64,000 nucleotides of DNA from the NCBI GenBank assembly GCA_007922195.1, contig ML682234.1, positions 90,650 to 154,649 on the forward strand, read 5' to 3'. Source of the stretch: Podocnemis expansa (taxonomy: Eukaryota; Chordata; Testudines; Podocnemididae). Of the stretch, positions 46,656 through 58,242 are shown in pieces (position 1 is the stretch's first letter; every line of letters begins with the position of its first letter). The notes below the pieces were generated by a model. It was given only the letters and a program-made list of their open reading frames with translations, ran no database searches and was not told the DNA's origin. The position numbers were made by a program, and so were the translations under genes.

Positions 46656-48839
46656 TAGTCATCTGAACACAAGCTTCTAGTGTAATATTTGGTCAGAAGA
46701 GATAATGACACTTAGATCAAGAAACAGGGGAATTTTGAGACAAAGCAGAGAGATGATTTTCCTTTTGTATTTGGGCACTTGTGTGACTTCTGTTAATCCC
46801 TGGGAAAAAGCTGAATGGGACAGGTGGAGTATCAGAGACATATTAACAGTTAAAAGAATTCATGGTGCAGATTTATTAGTAGAATATACCTATAGGGAAG
46901 AGGCTGAGAAATTTAAAAGTAATTTGCCAGCTACCTGAATTTATGACACAAGCAAGAGAGGGGTCTATTAGGTATGACTGAGAATGAAATTCAAAAGGTG
47001 TCTAGATGAGGACAGAGTTAAGCAGCCTTCTTTGGAGCCTGAGACTGAGGAAGGGCCTGAATACTCATACTAGGCACACACAGGCATTGCAGGACTCAGG
47101 CGCCAAAAGTGGAGGGCTGGAGCAAGGACAGGAACAAGAAGTGTAAAAGACCAGCTACCGATGCCTTCCCCTGTCAAGAGGCCAGAAGACCCACCTAGCT
47201 TACTCAGCCCCAGAGGCATAGCTGGGGGGGGGTCGGGTCAGGGGAACTCAGCCCCACTAAAACTCAGGGCCAGCTCTCAAGAAACGTGCCCCAAAACTGC
47301 GGGGGTGCACTGTCGCACCCCCACACAAAGAACACTGCCGGCAGCCGCTGCCTCTACCTGGCCGGAAGACAGAGTCTTCCAGCCAGGAGGAAGCTGTCCC
47401 AGGCTAGGCTGGGAGTTTCTAAAACTCCCGCCATGGCCTGACCCTGCTCTGGGCATGCTTGGGGCCTCAGCCACAGCTGCAGCACCCTTTCTCCCTCCAG
47501 CAGGAAGGTAAGGAAGCCGCCAGGGGAGGGTGGAGTCCAGAGGCAGGCATACCGACCCGGCAAGGAAAGGGCCCTGGGGACTGGGTCAGCCTGGGGCAGT
47601 GGGAGACAGTAGTGGGACCGAGGTTAGGGAAGGCCTTGGGAGCCACCAGGGGAGTGGGTTGGGAAGGGCTCGGGGAAAGGGGTGGGGAGGAAGGGATCGG
47701 GGCTCTGGCGGCCAGTGGGGGCCAGCCCTCCCCCCAATATGTATGTATAGCAATGCCCCTGCCCAGGCCTAATGACTGGGAGGGAATACTGGGAATTGTA
47801 GATTGGGGAAGATGTTCCACAACCTGCTGCAACCCCATTGGGTTGCCCCTCTGGGTGTCCACCAGATCTAGGGGAAGTCAATGCCCCCAAAGAACTGCTG
47901 GGCCCTTGAGGCCTGGAGGAGCTTCCACTCATTGAGGACCCCTGAACCAGGAAGGAACAGCTGGCTGCTGAGGTACCCTACAACCTGGAAGATCTACCCT
48001 CCAATGGTGGACTTGAGATGTTCCTGGAACCACCATCTGAGGACAGCAAAGGATTAGTCAAGATCCTATGGGCTCTCTACCCTGAAGACCCAGAGGAGCC
48101 CCCTTTGAAAGAAGTACCCAATCTTAGTGTGGGAGGAGATAGCCCAAGGACAGCTGATCTTAGTTCCGCTGAGCACTGGATTATACAAGTGTCAGTGTAT
48201 TGTTAGTGGAGCCCCGCTGACCCAGTGGCTGGCCCCCCTGCCAGTGGGAGATCCCTGAGCTGGGATACAGTGGAGTTGGGTGGGCCTGTGTCCCCCTCCA
48301 TGCTCCTTTTGCCTGACCAGCCTGAGTGCTTGTATCCTCCTGAGTCTTAGTCACTGAGGGATTTGCATGGTGTTCCCCTCTCTTATCTGGGTTTTCTGCT
48401 AAGCCCAGACCAGGGTGACTAACTCTAGGTGCATGCCCCACCCTGCCTGGTGGTCTGGGGACAACTGACATTTTCTGCCTGCCCTGCCCCTCCTGGGGGC
48501 TGGGGTGACTGAGTATCAGTTCCTGTCCTGGCCAATCTAGCACATGGGTTGGTGATAAGAATGACTGCAGAGATCAATAGCCACCCCTGTTTGCAATGGC
48601 TTGCTTTTTTGCAGGGCCAAACTAGCTGGGTCTTTGGCCTTCCTCAGAGCATGTGCCCAAGGAAGGGACTGAACACCTCATACCACCCATGACCAGCCTA
48701 CAAGTATCAAGTGCTGTTTTTTATCCAACAGATTAGCAAGAGAGGAGGGACATACAAACCATCAACAGCATATGAATCAAATTTAAAGGAATGCAACCTG
48801 ACAAGGCTAATATGTATATCCATTCTTCTAGGTTAAATT
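46656..48839. other. Composite sequence, decayed LINE ORF1-like plus GC-rich insert
   Basis: The open stretch at 46705-46938 contains a VKRIHGADLLVEY segment that resembles the RNA-binding part of gag-like ORF1 proteins of some vertebrate LINEs. The GC-rich 47050-48820 region that follows is unassigned. The motif CAGAGGCATAGCTGG at 47208 could be a hAT end, but its partner was not found. No host gene is supported. Confidence 0.4.
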
Positions 48840-48844
48840 ATATA

Positions 48845-48990
48845 TCTTGCCCCCTTTGAGATGTCCTAAATGCCAAAGGTTTGTCATACGGTGACTGTAA
48901 GTGGAAAACGAGGTGCATTAAATGTGGAGAACACTCATACGAGAATGGCATTGAACAGACAGAACGAAAATGCAGCAATTTTGGGATAAA
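48845..48990 (+). pseudogene. Zinc-knuckle relic of a LINE ORF1-like protein
   Basis: Across a frameshift the codons read RCPKCQRF, then KTRCIKCGEHSYENG, then KCSNFG. The cysteine spacing is that of two consecutive CCHC-type zinc knuckles in gag-like ORF1 proteins of non-LTR retrotransposons. At least one frameshift and stops disrupt it. It is probably the same decayed gene as the 46705-46938 piece, separated by a later GC-rich insertion. The clade cannot be named. Confidence 0.55.
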
Positions 48991-51000
48991 CACAGTGAAG
49001 CTTGAAAAGGGTGTGCAGCAGCTGAATAATCTAGAGTCAGGAGGAGGGAGGATTGAGTAGGGAGGAGGAAAGAAGCAATGCAACATGTGCCTGGGAGATT
49101 TAAAATACCCTAGCCACAGCAAAGTTTCCAAGTGCGTGTTAGCATCTGCCTCCTCTTGCTCCTTTGCTGTGCCTAGGGCATTTTAAATTTCCTGCCACTG
49201 TTACCCTTGGTTTTGAAATTGCTTGGATGTAAATTCCATGGTAAGACATTCTTTGATGAACTTTACTCCAGGAATAGATGAACTCTGTTTGAAAATGTAA
49301 GCACAAAATCCCCATTAAAATGTGAGCAAAAGCATTTTCAATTTAAAGCTGTGTGTTTAATCATTATATATCTCTTTTTAGAAATAAATGCATGTTATAT
49401 TCATAAAATTGTACTTAATTCCATTTCCTGAATCTTTTTCACAAAAAAGCATAGCGCACAAATATTATGAGCATTACAGTCAGTATATATCAGCTTTAAA
49501 AAAAAAAACATCATAAGGCGTTCCGTGTAAAGTAATTAATATCTTTAGGTGTTCCCTGGTCCAAAAAAGGTTGAGACACACTGATCTAGAGAGCTACATC
49601 AAATTAAAATTACTTAAAAAAAATCTTATGTGAAAGTTACCATAGCTGAATATCAAGAAGGAAGAAAATCCCAATGAGGGAAAAGAGCTACTCATACAAC
49701 ACATAGTACAGGGCAGGAAATAAGGGGAAATAGACAAAGATGTACTGCTGGTAAGTAAAGAAACATAGCATTTTTTAAAGAAGTGCATAATTACTCTTTA
49801 CAGACAGGGAAGAAAACTAAAAGAATAAAAATGATCAAAATATTGTGTCATAATCAACATTGTTCTAATTTCCCACATAGTAATGCCTTCTTTGTCAATA
49901 TTTCTCACTGCTGACCCAATGGAACCACTTCCAGGACTGAGTCAGAAGCATAACCTTTAATGTTTTGTTGATCCTGAGACTGTCTACTGACCTGTCCAAT
50001 TAAGTGTTAGAAGTCATGGTGGTTAATTTAGACTTTCTTTATTCATACTGGAAATCTTATCTTTACCCATTCCTCCACCACTTCCTGCCAGAGACAATCA
50101 GCTTCTGTGTTCCATGACCTGCCCCTCCTGATTTTTGTCTAGAAACAAAAAATGAGTGTATATGCTATCATTATTATTGATGTTCTATCCTAAACAGGGA
50201 TAAAGGCACCATCATACTCGACCCATTTAAATTACTTATATACACCAATTTGCTGTAATAGCTGAGTACCCCCATAATTGTAATGTATTAATTTTTAAAA
50301 CAGTCCTGGGGAAGTGCCATTACTCCCACTTTACAGATGAGTAAATTGAGACATGCAAAGATTAGTAGAAAAGTCACACAGACAGTTCATGGGAAATGAA
50401 TCTGGGTCTCCAGGCACACAGTCAACTCTTTTAAACACTTTTCACTTGGGGCTTTGTAAGAGCAAACAACACACACAGTCCTTTCGCACAAGGAGTTTAC
50501 AATCTAGGAATTAAAGGATACACCACAGGTGAAAAAGATCAAGAAACTAGGGTGTGGGGTAAGGCAGGTGGGGACAGAACACCAGAAGTGCTGCGTGCCT
50601 AGATAGAGTGGTTCAATGTCACACCTAGGCAGAGCTTCCTTGTCACTTATCCTACAACACACAAATTCTCCCCCTACGTTCATGGCTGTTCCCATGAATC
50701 TGTGTGGTTCCTGTGCATAGGGGGATCATGATTCCAGGGTTATTTAGTATTGTCCAGGGTTTGCATATGCTTTCATGAAACTCAGATAGCAGATTGGATT
50801 CCTTCCATCTCATATGGGAGGGGTAGAACCTGTGAACTCACTACCATGCTGATCTTCCCACCTATAGATGGAGTTTGATGAAGGTCGGAAGGCTAGTCCA
50901 GAAGATAGCCCTAAGCCCCACTACCACCACTAACAGGGATCGTACAAGTGACAGCCTAAAGCCCAGGTTGGGCATTATAACCCTGATTTTAGACCTTAGT
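48991..51000. other. Unassigned non-coding, OR3 3' side
   Basis: No gene is seen. CCCTGGTCCAAAAAAGGTTG and the following GAGACACACTGATCT near 49553-49586 look like a hAT-type terminal fragment without a partner end. Confidence 0.4.
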
Positions 51001-51024
51001 CCATCAAAGAACCATTAACAGAAA

Positions 51025-51960
51025 CTAAGAGAACATTTTCCACCCAGTCATTCTCCTCAGGGCATCCTTCACCTCCTTGTTCCTCAGGCTGTAGATCAGG
51101 GGGTTCAACATGGGGATCACCACTGTATAGAACACTGAGGCTACCTGGTCTTGATCATGGGAATAGCTGGAGCTGGGCCGTAAATAGATAAAGATCATTG
51201 TGCCATAGAACATGATGACAGCTATCAGGTGGGAAGCACAGGTGGAGAAGGCTTTGTGCCTGCCCCTGGTGGAGTGTATTCTCAGAATGGTGGAAAGAAT
51301 GTAAGCATAAGAGCTCAGGATTATCAGCAAGGTGCCCACCATGTTTAATCCAGCACAAATGAAAATGATACTCTCATTGACCCGGGTATTGGAGCAGGAG
51401 AGCTTGAGGAGCGGGAGGCTTTCGCAGAAGAAATGATCGATGACATTCGAGCGGCAGAAGGATAAAGTGCTTGTGAATATGGTGTGTATCATGGAATTCA
51501 AGAAACCCACTGTGTATGCCCCAGCTACCATTTTGAGACAGAACTTCTGAGTCATAACTGTTGTATAGAGCAAGGGGTTACAGATGGCCACATAACGGTC
51601 ATATGCCATTAATGCAAAGAGAATGCATTCAGTAGTTGCCATAGCAATAAAGACATACATTTGTACAAAACATTCAGTGAAAGAAATGGCTTTCCTTGGT
51701 GAGAGAAAGTTTTCCAAAGCTTTTGGAGTGACTGAAGAGGAATAGCAGAAGTCTATGAAGGACAGGTTACTGAGAAAGAAATACATAGGAGTGTGAAGTT
51801 GGGGATCAATCCTGATTAACATGATCATCCCAAGATTGCCCACCACTGTTATTACATAGATCACCAAGAACACCACAAAAAGGGGAACTTGCAGCTTTGG
51901 ACAGTTCATAAATCCTGAAAACATGAACTCAGACACCACAGTGTGATTCTTAATAGACAT
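51025..51960 (-). CDS. Olfactory receptor, class II (family 5/8-like)
   Basis: A complete single-exon odorant receptor of 312 codons, the usual length. The frame is open to 51984, but the only ATG near the conserved N terminus is at 51960. The upstream extension crosses the likely splice acceptor TTTCTACACAAAG, so 51960 is taken as the start. Motifs: NHT glycosylation site at residues 5-7, [10 protein letters not shown] in TM1, [44 protein letters not shown] and [12 protein letters not shown]. It is clearly a paralogue of the other two receptors but has diverged from both, especially in TM4-TM6. It is expected in the olfactory cilium membrane and to couple to the olfactory Gs protein. Ligand unknown. 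Confidence 0.95.
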   Translation of the reverse strand: MSIKNHTVVSEFMFSGFMNCPKLQVPLFVVFLVIYVITVVGNLGMIMLIRIDPQLHTPMYFFLSNLSFIDFCYSSSVTPKALENFLSPRKAISFTECFVQMYVFIAMATTECILFALMAYDRYVAICNPLLYTTVMTQKFCLKMVAGAYTVGFLNSMIHTIFTSTLSFCRSNVIDHFFCESLPLLKLSCSNTRVNESIIFICAGLNMVGTLLIILSSYAYILSTILRIHSTRGRHKAFSTCASHLIAVIMFYGTMIFIYLRPSSSYSHDQDQVASVFYTVVIPMLNPLIYSLRNKEVKDALRRMTGWKMFS

Positions 51961-52685
51961 TTTCCACGCTTTGTGTAGAAACAAAGTAGGATGTAGGAAA
52001 TAATTCCCTCAGGTATTGTGGCTGACCCACAATGGATCCTCATGGAAATCCTAACCTAGATGGAGAAGATGGTAAAAGCCTCCACTTATCCACATTCTGG
52101 ATAAGCCTGTATAAATGAAAGGGAATTTGCCAGTGTTCTAATGAAGTTGAATGGTCATTTGACAGGTAGGTATAGGTAGACCTTCTCCATTCTACAGAAA
52201 TAAAGTAAAAATTATAAAAGCATAAGAAAGTTTTCAGGGCTATAATAAAACATAGAATTTATGTAACACTCTTTGACATGCATAATTCTCAAAGCGCTAA
52301 ATTAAAAGTGGAACTAACTGAGCCAGTCAAAAATCTCAAAAACTGTTGTCATTTTCTGTGGCCATGTCAGCAGACTCAAGTCTGTAATAATGATGGAAGG
52401 GCATCTGTATCACAAAATTTTCTAGTCCGATAATTTTAGGTGAAGAGGTCTCTTCATGCCTAGAGGCATCAGGCAAGTTAATGGTAGTAACACTTACCTT
52501 TTTATGTTCTTATTTCAGCAACATTTTTTGGAGGAAAAAAAATTCTTGTTCATACCAATATGGGAGGAAATTCAGTGTTGTGGACTACAGCATAGATAAT
52601 ATTTATCTGAGCAATGGAGTTCATTTCAGGCTCATACAAGCAGAGTTCATCAGTGACTGCTTCTCTACTCCATAAAACAGGAACT
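51961..52685. other. OR3 5' flank
   Basis: No gene is seen. A non-coding 5' exon and promoter are expected upstream but cannot be located. Confidence 0.45.
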
Positions 52686-52768
52686 GGCTGACAAGGTGGG
52701 ATTTTCTCCCATGAAAGCTCCCATAAATAAATCTGTTAGTTTTTAAAAGTGCCACCAGACTCCTAGTC
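52686..52768 (+). mobile_element. Penelope-like tail fragment
   Basis: A short plus-strand copy of the PLE 3' tail: CTGACAAGGTGGGATTTTC, CCATGAAAGC, AAATAAATCTGTTAG and GTGCCACCAGACTCC. It contains the hammerhead-like block (52689-52716) and no coding sequence. Confidence 0.8.
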
Positions 52769-55700
52769 ACACAGTGAATTCCAGATACCATCCAGACCCT
52801 AACTACTGAAAGGGTTAAATGTGGTGAAAGGATTGTTCACATTATTTTGACCACACAAGTTGGATCACTTTGTAATTCAAGTGTTTCTCTGAGCTGGGCA
52901 GGAAGACACAAGGACCATTGCATTGCTATGACTTCCAAAAGTCTAAATCCTTCCTACATTTCCCCTCACACTCATTGATCTAAAGCTTTTTCTTTATCCT
53001 TTTGGTATTTCTGCTTCCACCAAACTCACTTCATTCTCCCCAGCTTCCCTCAGATAAATCTAAACACACTGTCCCCTCCTCTTCCCAAAACTCCTCACAA
53101 AGACTATGTCATCTCCTGATGTTATTTCCTGACCTATCAGCCCATCCTTACTTCCATCCCTGAGCAAGGTCACCGATGTTCTACAGTCATACCAAAGATA
53201 GCATATGGTACATCTCCTGAGCCTGTATCACTCCCCAAGATTCCAGACCTTGCTTCCTGCAACAAACCCTACATATTTACTATTAGCAGAAAAGAGATGT
53301 TTAAAAAATTAGAGGGCAAGAAAAGAAAATGTATTCCAGAACAAATGCACTCTGAGATCCTATTTTGGACAGTGCCTGAGCTATTCATATATAATTCTTC
53401 TAGATGGCTGTGTGAAAATCAGACTTCCCAATATTTATTTTATTGTGGGAGATGAAAATAATATATCTTAAAACTCAAGAGTTGAGAGTGCACCTGTTGT
53501 TTGCATCCCTGATGGTGCTTGAACATTACAATTTAGGCTACTCTGGACTCAGTATTCTAACTGGAAATCAGTCAACAATGGTCTGATCCAAGGCTTACAA
53601 ATAATAATAATAATGAGATTCTTTCCATTGACTTGAAATTGCACTTTGCATCAAGTAATAAGCACAAGTGAACATTCTTCCATGACAATAAGTGATTAGA
53701 AAGTTTTGGCTTTATTTCAGCTTACTTGAGACAACTGCATCGAGGAGTGGCTAATTTGTCTCTCTCTCTCTTTGGTGCATTAAATGGTTCAATGTGTCTC
53801 CTAGGGCTTCTGTTAGCATGGTTACGCATGTGAAATACTGATATCCTCTGCTCATTTATCGGTTGATCTGATCTGATTCTCATCACAGAAATTCACCATA
53901 ACATAGGAGTAAGACAGACTCTATCTGATCCAAGAGCCATTTGGCCAAGTATTCTATCACAGGCAGCAGCTGATGTTACCTGCTTCAAGGGAATGTGTAA
54001 AAAAGCCCACAGTAGGTAGATGAGGGGGAATCTGTTCCTCATGTTATGTCTTATTATGATTTCCCATAGTTAGAAACTGGCAGAAGCCCAGAAGCATGAA
54101 TATTAATATGTCTTTCAGTTGTTAGAATTAATTACAAATTTGGATCCATATGAATGTTTTGTAGATGTATGGCTGTTATCCAGATAGAAATCCAGTATAA
54201 ATCTAAGCAAATAAATGTTGCATAGTTTTAGGTTTTCGTTTTTTGATTCACTGGCAATTCCGAAACTTGGGGAACAAGTATTCTGTTCCAGTCAGACTGA
54301 CTCTGAAAAGCCCCAAAAATATTTGGGAATCAAAAAAAGTTGTTTTTTTTAAAATCAAACTATAAACATATTGATCGACCCTGAAATGTTTTGCCTCCAG
54401 GTGTCTTTAAGGGGCTAGATTCACAAAGAAGAAGGTATTCTTTATATGGCAAAGGGATATGAACATGGGTCTCCTGCTTTTCAGGAAAGCACCCTAACCG
54501 CAGGGCAATTTGGAATTTTGTAGTTTATCTTTCTTATTCTCTCTTCCTGAAGCTGTTCCACTTTGTATAACTAAGTGCATAAGCCATAAAGTATGGAATT
54601 GTATTTGGGTTTCCTACATTTCAAATGAGTGCTCTAACATGAGTCTGTAAATTCATTCTCTCAGCCTTGCTTTCTCTCTGGTGCAATGACTATTCAAATA
54701 TTTTATGTAACATGGAGGAGCTTCAGCTGGATGTTGGGTAGGACCTGCCACCCCTGCCTACTCTATAGCCCAAAGATTACAGAACTCTCCTGCTATATAA
54801 ACAATCTAAGCATAGGTTTTTTTCACCCCATCAAGGTGAGGAATTTAACCTATGTCTCCTACTTTCCAGCAGGGTGTCCTAAACACAGCATTAAACATTA
54901 TGAAGGAGGTACCATACTCACCACCTCCTCCCTCCCCCTCTCATTTTATCAACGGCTCCTAGATCCTGAATAAAATAAAATAGTTAAAACCAAAGCCATC
55001 TGTCAAATTCACAAACAGTTTCAGGTCAAGTAAACTACATTTTTTATGCATACCCCACTCGTATTAAGAAACTCTCCCAGCTCTTATATTTACTACAGAA
55101 CAGTCCATGTGCCTCAGAGAGTTTATTGTATCTATGTGCATAACAAAAAAGAAGTGTCACAGAATTCTAATGACTGCAGAAACTGCCGTCTATCTGAGAT
55201 AATAGTGCAGTTCTTACCAGTCTGGCAAAGGAGAAGATCATTTAGTAGAGATGTTGCCTACAGAGAGCCCCCGTTTTGCCTCATACTCATGATAACATGG
55301 AGCCTGCATTCAGATCTGGGCACTCAGATGCTATAGCTTTTGGATTTTTTTCAAGCCCCAGCCTCATTCAATCTTCTTGTGGATATAAATGAGTTACTTC
55401 TGTGTCATTTGCTTTAAAATATTCAAGAGCTTATGTTCAGCTTGAATTGCATTCACTGACCTTTGGGATCTGGTCCTTGAGGAATATCAAGGTTGTCTAG
55501 GTTCCCTATCGGGCCATAAATATTGTTCATGGATTTAATTTTAAACACTTGTGATTTCAGATATTTTATCATAAATAGATTAACTAGGGATTACACAACA
55601 ATGGAATAATCCAAAAACTATGAAGTCAGTCAGAGTCTTTCTATTGCCTCTAATGGGCTTTGGACCAGGCCATAGCTGTGAGTAAATGTGTATTCCTGGC

Positions 55701-55773
55701 AGTGAGTGACTGGAAAGTTTTATTCATTTATTTTGTTAGTCTTGAGGCAGCATCAGTATCAGGGCATGACTGA
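52769..55773. other. Block C non-coding flank
   Basis: No gene is seen. 55190-55510 is the conserved non-coding segment shared with blocks A and B. Small simple repeats: (AAT)n near 53602 and (TC)n at 53758-53771. Confidence 0.5.
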
Positions 55774-56221
55774 GGGTATGTCTACACAGTACCTGCTATT
55801 TCAAAATAACCCATTTTGAAATAACTCATTTCAAAATAAAATCCTTATTTCAAAATAAGTTAATTCGAATTAACAGTTTGTTCATTCGAATTAAGGGAAA
55901 ACCTGCTTTTGAAACAGCTGTTATTTCAAAATGGTTATTTTGAAATAAGGCTGTTTGGACATGTTGTTTCAAAACAGTTGTTTCAAAACAATGGTGATGT
56001 TTCGAAACAACGTGTCTGAACGCCGTTGTTTCGAAACAACCATTTCGAAACAACCGCTATTTTGATTTCCTGCTAGGTTTAACGGTTTTGAAACAATTGC
56101 CGTTATTTCAAAACAACGGGTCCTGTTGTTTTGAAATAACGGTACGTCATGTGGACATGAGAAATTTTATTTCGAAACAATGGCTGTTGTTTCGAAATAA
56201 AACTCATGTCTGAACACAGCC
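55774..56221. mobile_element. Harbinger-type MITE, TTTCGAAA subfamily, 448 bp
   Basis: Termini GGGTATGTCTACAC and GTCTGAACACAGCC with a perfect TGA duplication (55771-55773, 56222-56224). The interior is almost wholly TTTCGAAA/TTCGAATT palindromes, many with the CpG intact. Non-coding. Confidence 0.9.
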
Positions 56222-56820
56222 TGACTGTGGCCCCCTTATTTCTTTGGCATATTAGTTAGATATGGCACCCTGCCAAGTTCCAAAGGGGCAGCCATGTTAG
56301 TCTAGTCCAGCAAAAAAAAAAAAAAAGGAGTCCTGTAGCACTTAAAAACTAAGGGTATGTCTACACATAGTCTGTTAATTTGAATTAACATAGGTCAAAC
56401 TAATTAGGCTGACCTAATAAAATTTAATTCAAATTAACTGGAATCAAATTAACATGTCTGTGCTGCAAAATGAGGGTCAAATTAGCATGTCCATGTACAG
56501 GAGTAGCTAATTTGACCCAGGAGGGGAGCACCATGGTAAGTGTGGCAAAATGGCTGCTGGGATGGGTCATTCCCACAGCCAGTGCCATTAAGGAGGGAAG
56601 TGACTTCACCTCCTCTGCACATTCTGGCAGGCAAGGAACCAAGTAAGACCATGGCCCATGCCCAGACACTCCTGCTGCCACCCCGGTGCCCAGCAGCTGC
56701 TCAGCCTCATGTACAGCGCTGTTAGGGTGGAGTGTGCTGTCCCTGGACAGCAGCAGCACTGAGGCAGACAGCAGCACTGCCAGCATGCTGACTGTGTAAG
56801 CAGGCACTGCCACCCTGCCA

Positions 56821-57870
56821 TGCTCTGTACCCCGTCACTTGTGGGTACTGGAAATCAGTGGCAACTGGTGGGAAAGAGTTGTCTTGAGGATGTGGGATGA
56901 GGAGCAGTGGCAACGCAACCTGCGCATGATGTGGTGGACATTCATGGAGCTGGTCAGGGAGCTCACCCTGGTCCTCCAGCAAAGGGACATGCACATGCAA
57001 CCTGCAGTCCCAGTGGATAGGCGAGTGGCTATAGCCATGTGGAAGTTGGCAACCCCAGAGTCTTATCGCTCTGTGGCACACCACTTTGGTGTCGGGAGGG
57101 CCCCTGTGGGTGTAGTGCTGAGGCAGGCCTGCAGGGCCATAAGCCTCGTCCTGCTGGCCAACCTTGTCACATTGGGCAACCTGGAGGACACCTTACATGG
57201 GCTCTCCATACATGGATTCCCAAACTTTGTGGGCATCCTCAATGCCACTCATATACCAATCAGAGGCCCGGCACATCACACAGTCGAGTACCACAATAGG
57301 AAGGGGTACCACTCCATCCTATTCCAGGCCCGAGTAGACCACCAGGGCATTTTTACTAGCATTTATGTTTGCTGGTCAGGGCGGGCACATGATTCACGGG
57401 TGCTCCAGAACTTGGCGCTCTTTGGGGGCATGCAATCAGGCACCCTTCCCCCTCCTCATGAGATGATCATCAGGGATGTGCAGTTGCCCCTCTTGCTCAT
57501 CAGGGATGCAGACTATCCACTCCTGCCATGTCTAGTGAGGCCATTCTCAGGACACCACTTAGATCACCATCGGGAGATCTTCAATAGAAGACTGAATAGG
57601 TGCTGGCAGGTTGTGGAGAGGGCTTTTCGGTAACTGAAAGCGAGGTGGAGGTGCCTTCTAACATGCCTACACCTCACTGAGGACATCATCCCAGAGGTCA
57701 TTATCCTTCACAATTTATGTGAACTGCAGGTGGAGAGGGCCCCCACCACCTAGGAGACTGAGGCTGAGCACCTCTCCAGCCACTTTGAACAGCCACAGAC
57801 TGCCCGGGATACAGCAGGCCCCAATCAGGGCTGTAAGGATATGAGAGACCCTAGCAGACCTCTTCCTTGA
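56821..57870 (+). pseudogene. PIF/Harbinger transposase (HARBI1-like), lightly damaged
   Basis: The transposase frame is open from about 56821 to 57630, stops at TAA 57631-57633 and continues in frame for 39 codons to a second stop at 57751. Ordered motifs: an N-terminal WWERVVL region, AVPVDRRVAIAMWKLATPES, YRSVAHHFGVGR (helix-turn-helix-like), FPNFVGILNATHIPI (first catalytic position), FTSIYVCWSGRAHDSRVLQN (second Asp), DADYPLLPCLVRPF and WQVVERAFR (catalytic Glu). The first catalytic position reads Asn where the superfamily, and the copy at 41.3 kb, has Asp. That one substitution and the stop make this copy inactive. Related in kind to the domesticated vertebrate gene HARBI1, but here it lies inside a transposon with intact termini, so it is an element gene. 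The true start is upstream of 56839 and not certain. Confidence 0.9.
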
Positions 57871-57939
57871 GGAAGCACAGTGAAGACTGCCTGCACCACT
57901 CCATTCCCTCACAACCCCACCCAGCATATACCCACCCCA

Positions 57940-58000
57940 CACAGATCCCCCTCTGTACCTAAATAAAAACACATGGCACAACAGAACTTTTGGGTCGTGT
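57940..58000 (+). terminator. Probable transposase polyadenylation region
   Basis: AATAAA at 57961-57966, about 90 bp past the end of the transposase frame, followed by a GT-rich stretch (TTTTGGGTCGTGTTG). A comparable AATAAA follows the transposase relic near 41400 in the sister element. Confidence 0.5.
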
Positions 58001-58242
58001 TGATTTACAGATACCTCATGAGGGAGGTTCAGGGCAGAACATGGGACTCAAGGGCAGAACTGAAGGGTTGGGAGGCAGATCAGGGGACTTGGGGGCAGAA
58101 CTGAAGAGCTGGGGGCAGAAGAGGGGACTCAGGAGCAGAACTGAAGGGTTGGGGGGACAGTATGGGGTATGGTGAGATGGAGAGGTCAGATGGGGGGGCT
58201 ATCCCCGCACCATGGGGGGGCCAGGGTCAGCCTTGCCCATGG

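Larger units (their letters stand above)
51000..55560. repeat. Segmental duplication block C (OR3 unit)
   Basis: An older and shorter relative of blocks A and B. The OR gene, its orientation and the non-coding segment at 55190-55510 correspond to 11090-11400 and 34720-35010. The plus-strand CR1 shared by A and B was not seen here, suggesting that C separated first. Confidence 0.55.

Noticed and set aside
47208..47222. CAGAGGCATAGCTGG as the end of another hAT element
   Set aside because: No matching opposite terminus or 8-bp duplication found.
47161..47935. Open frames in the 47-48 kb GC-rich region
   Set aside because: Several overlapping frames without domains. No splice or expression evidence and no similarity recognised.
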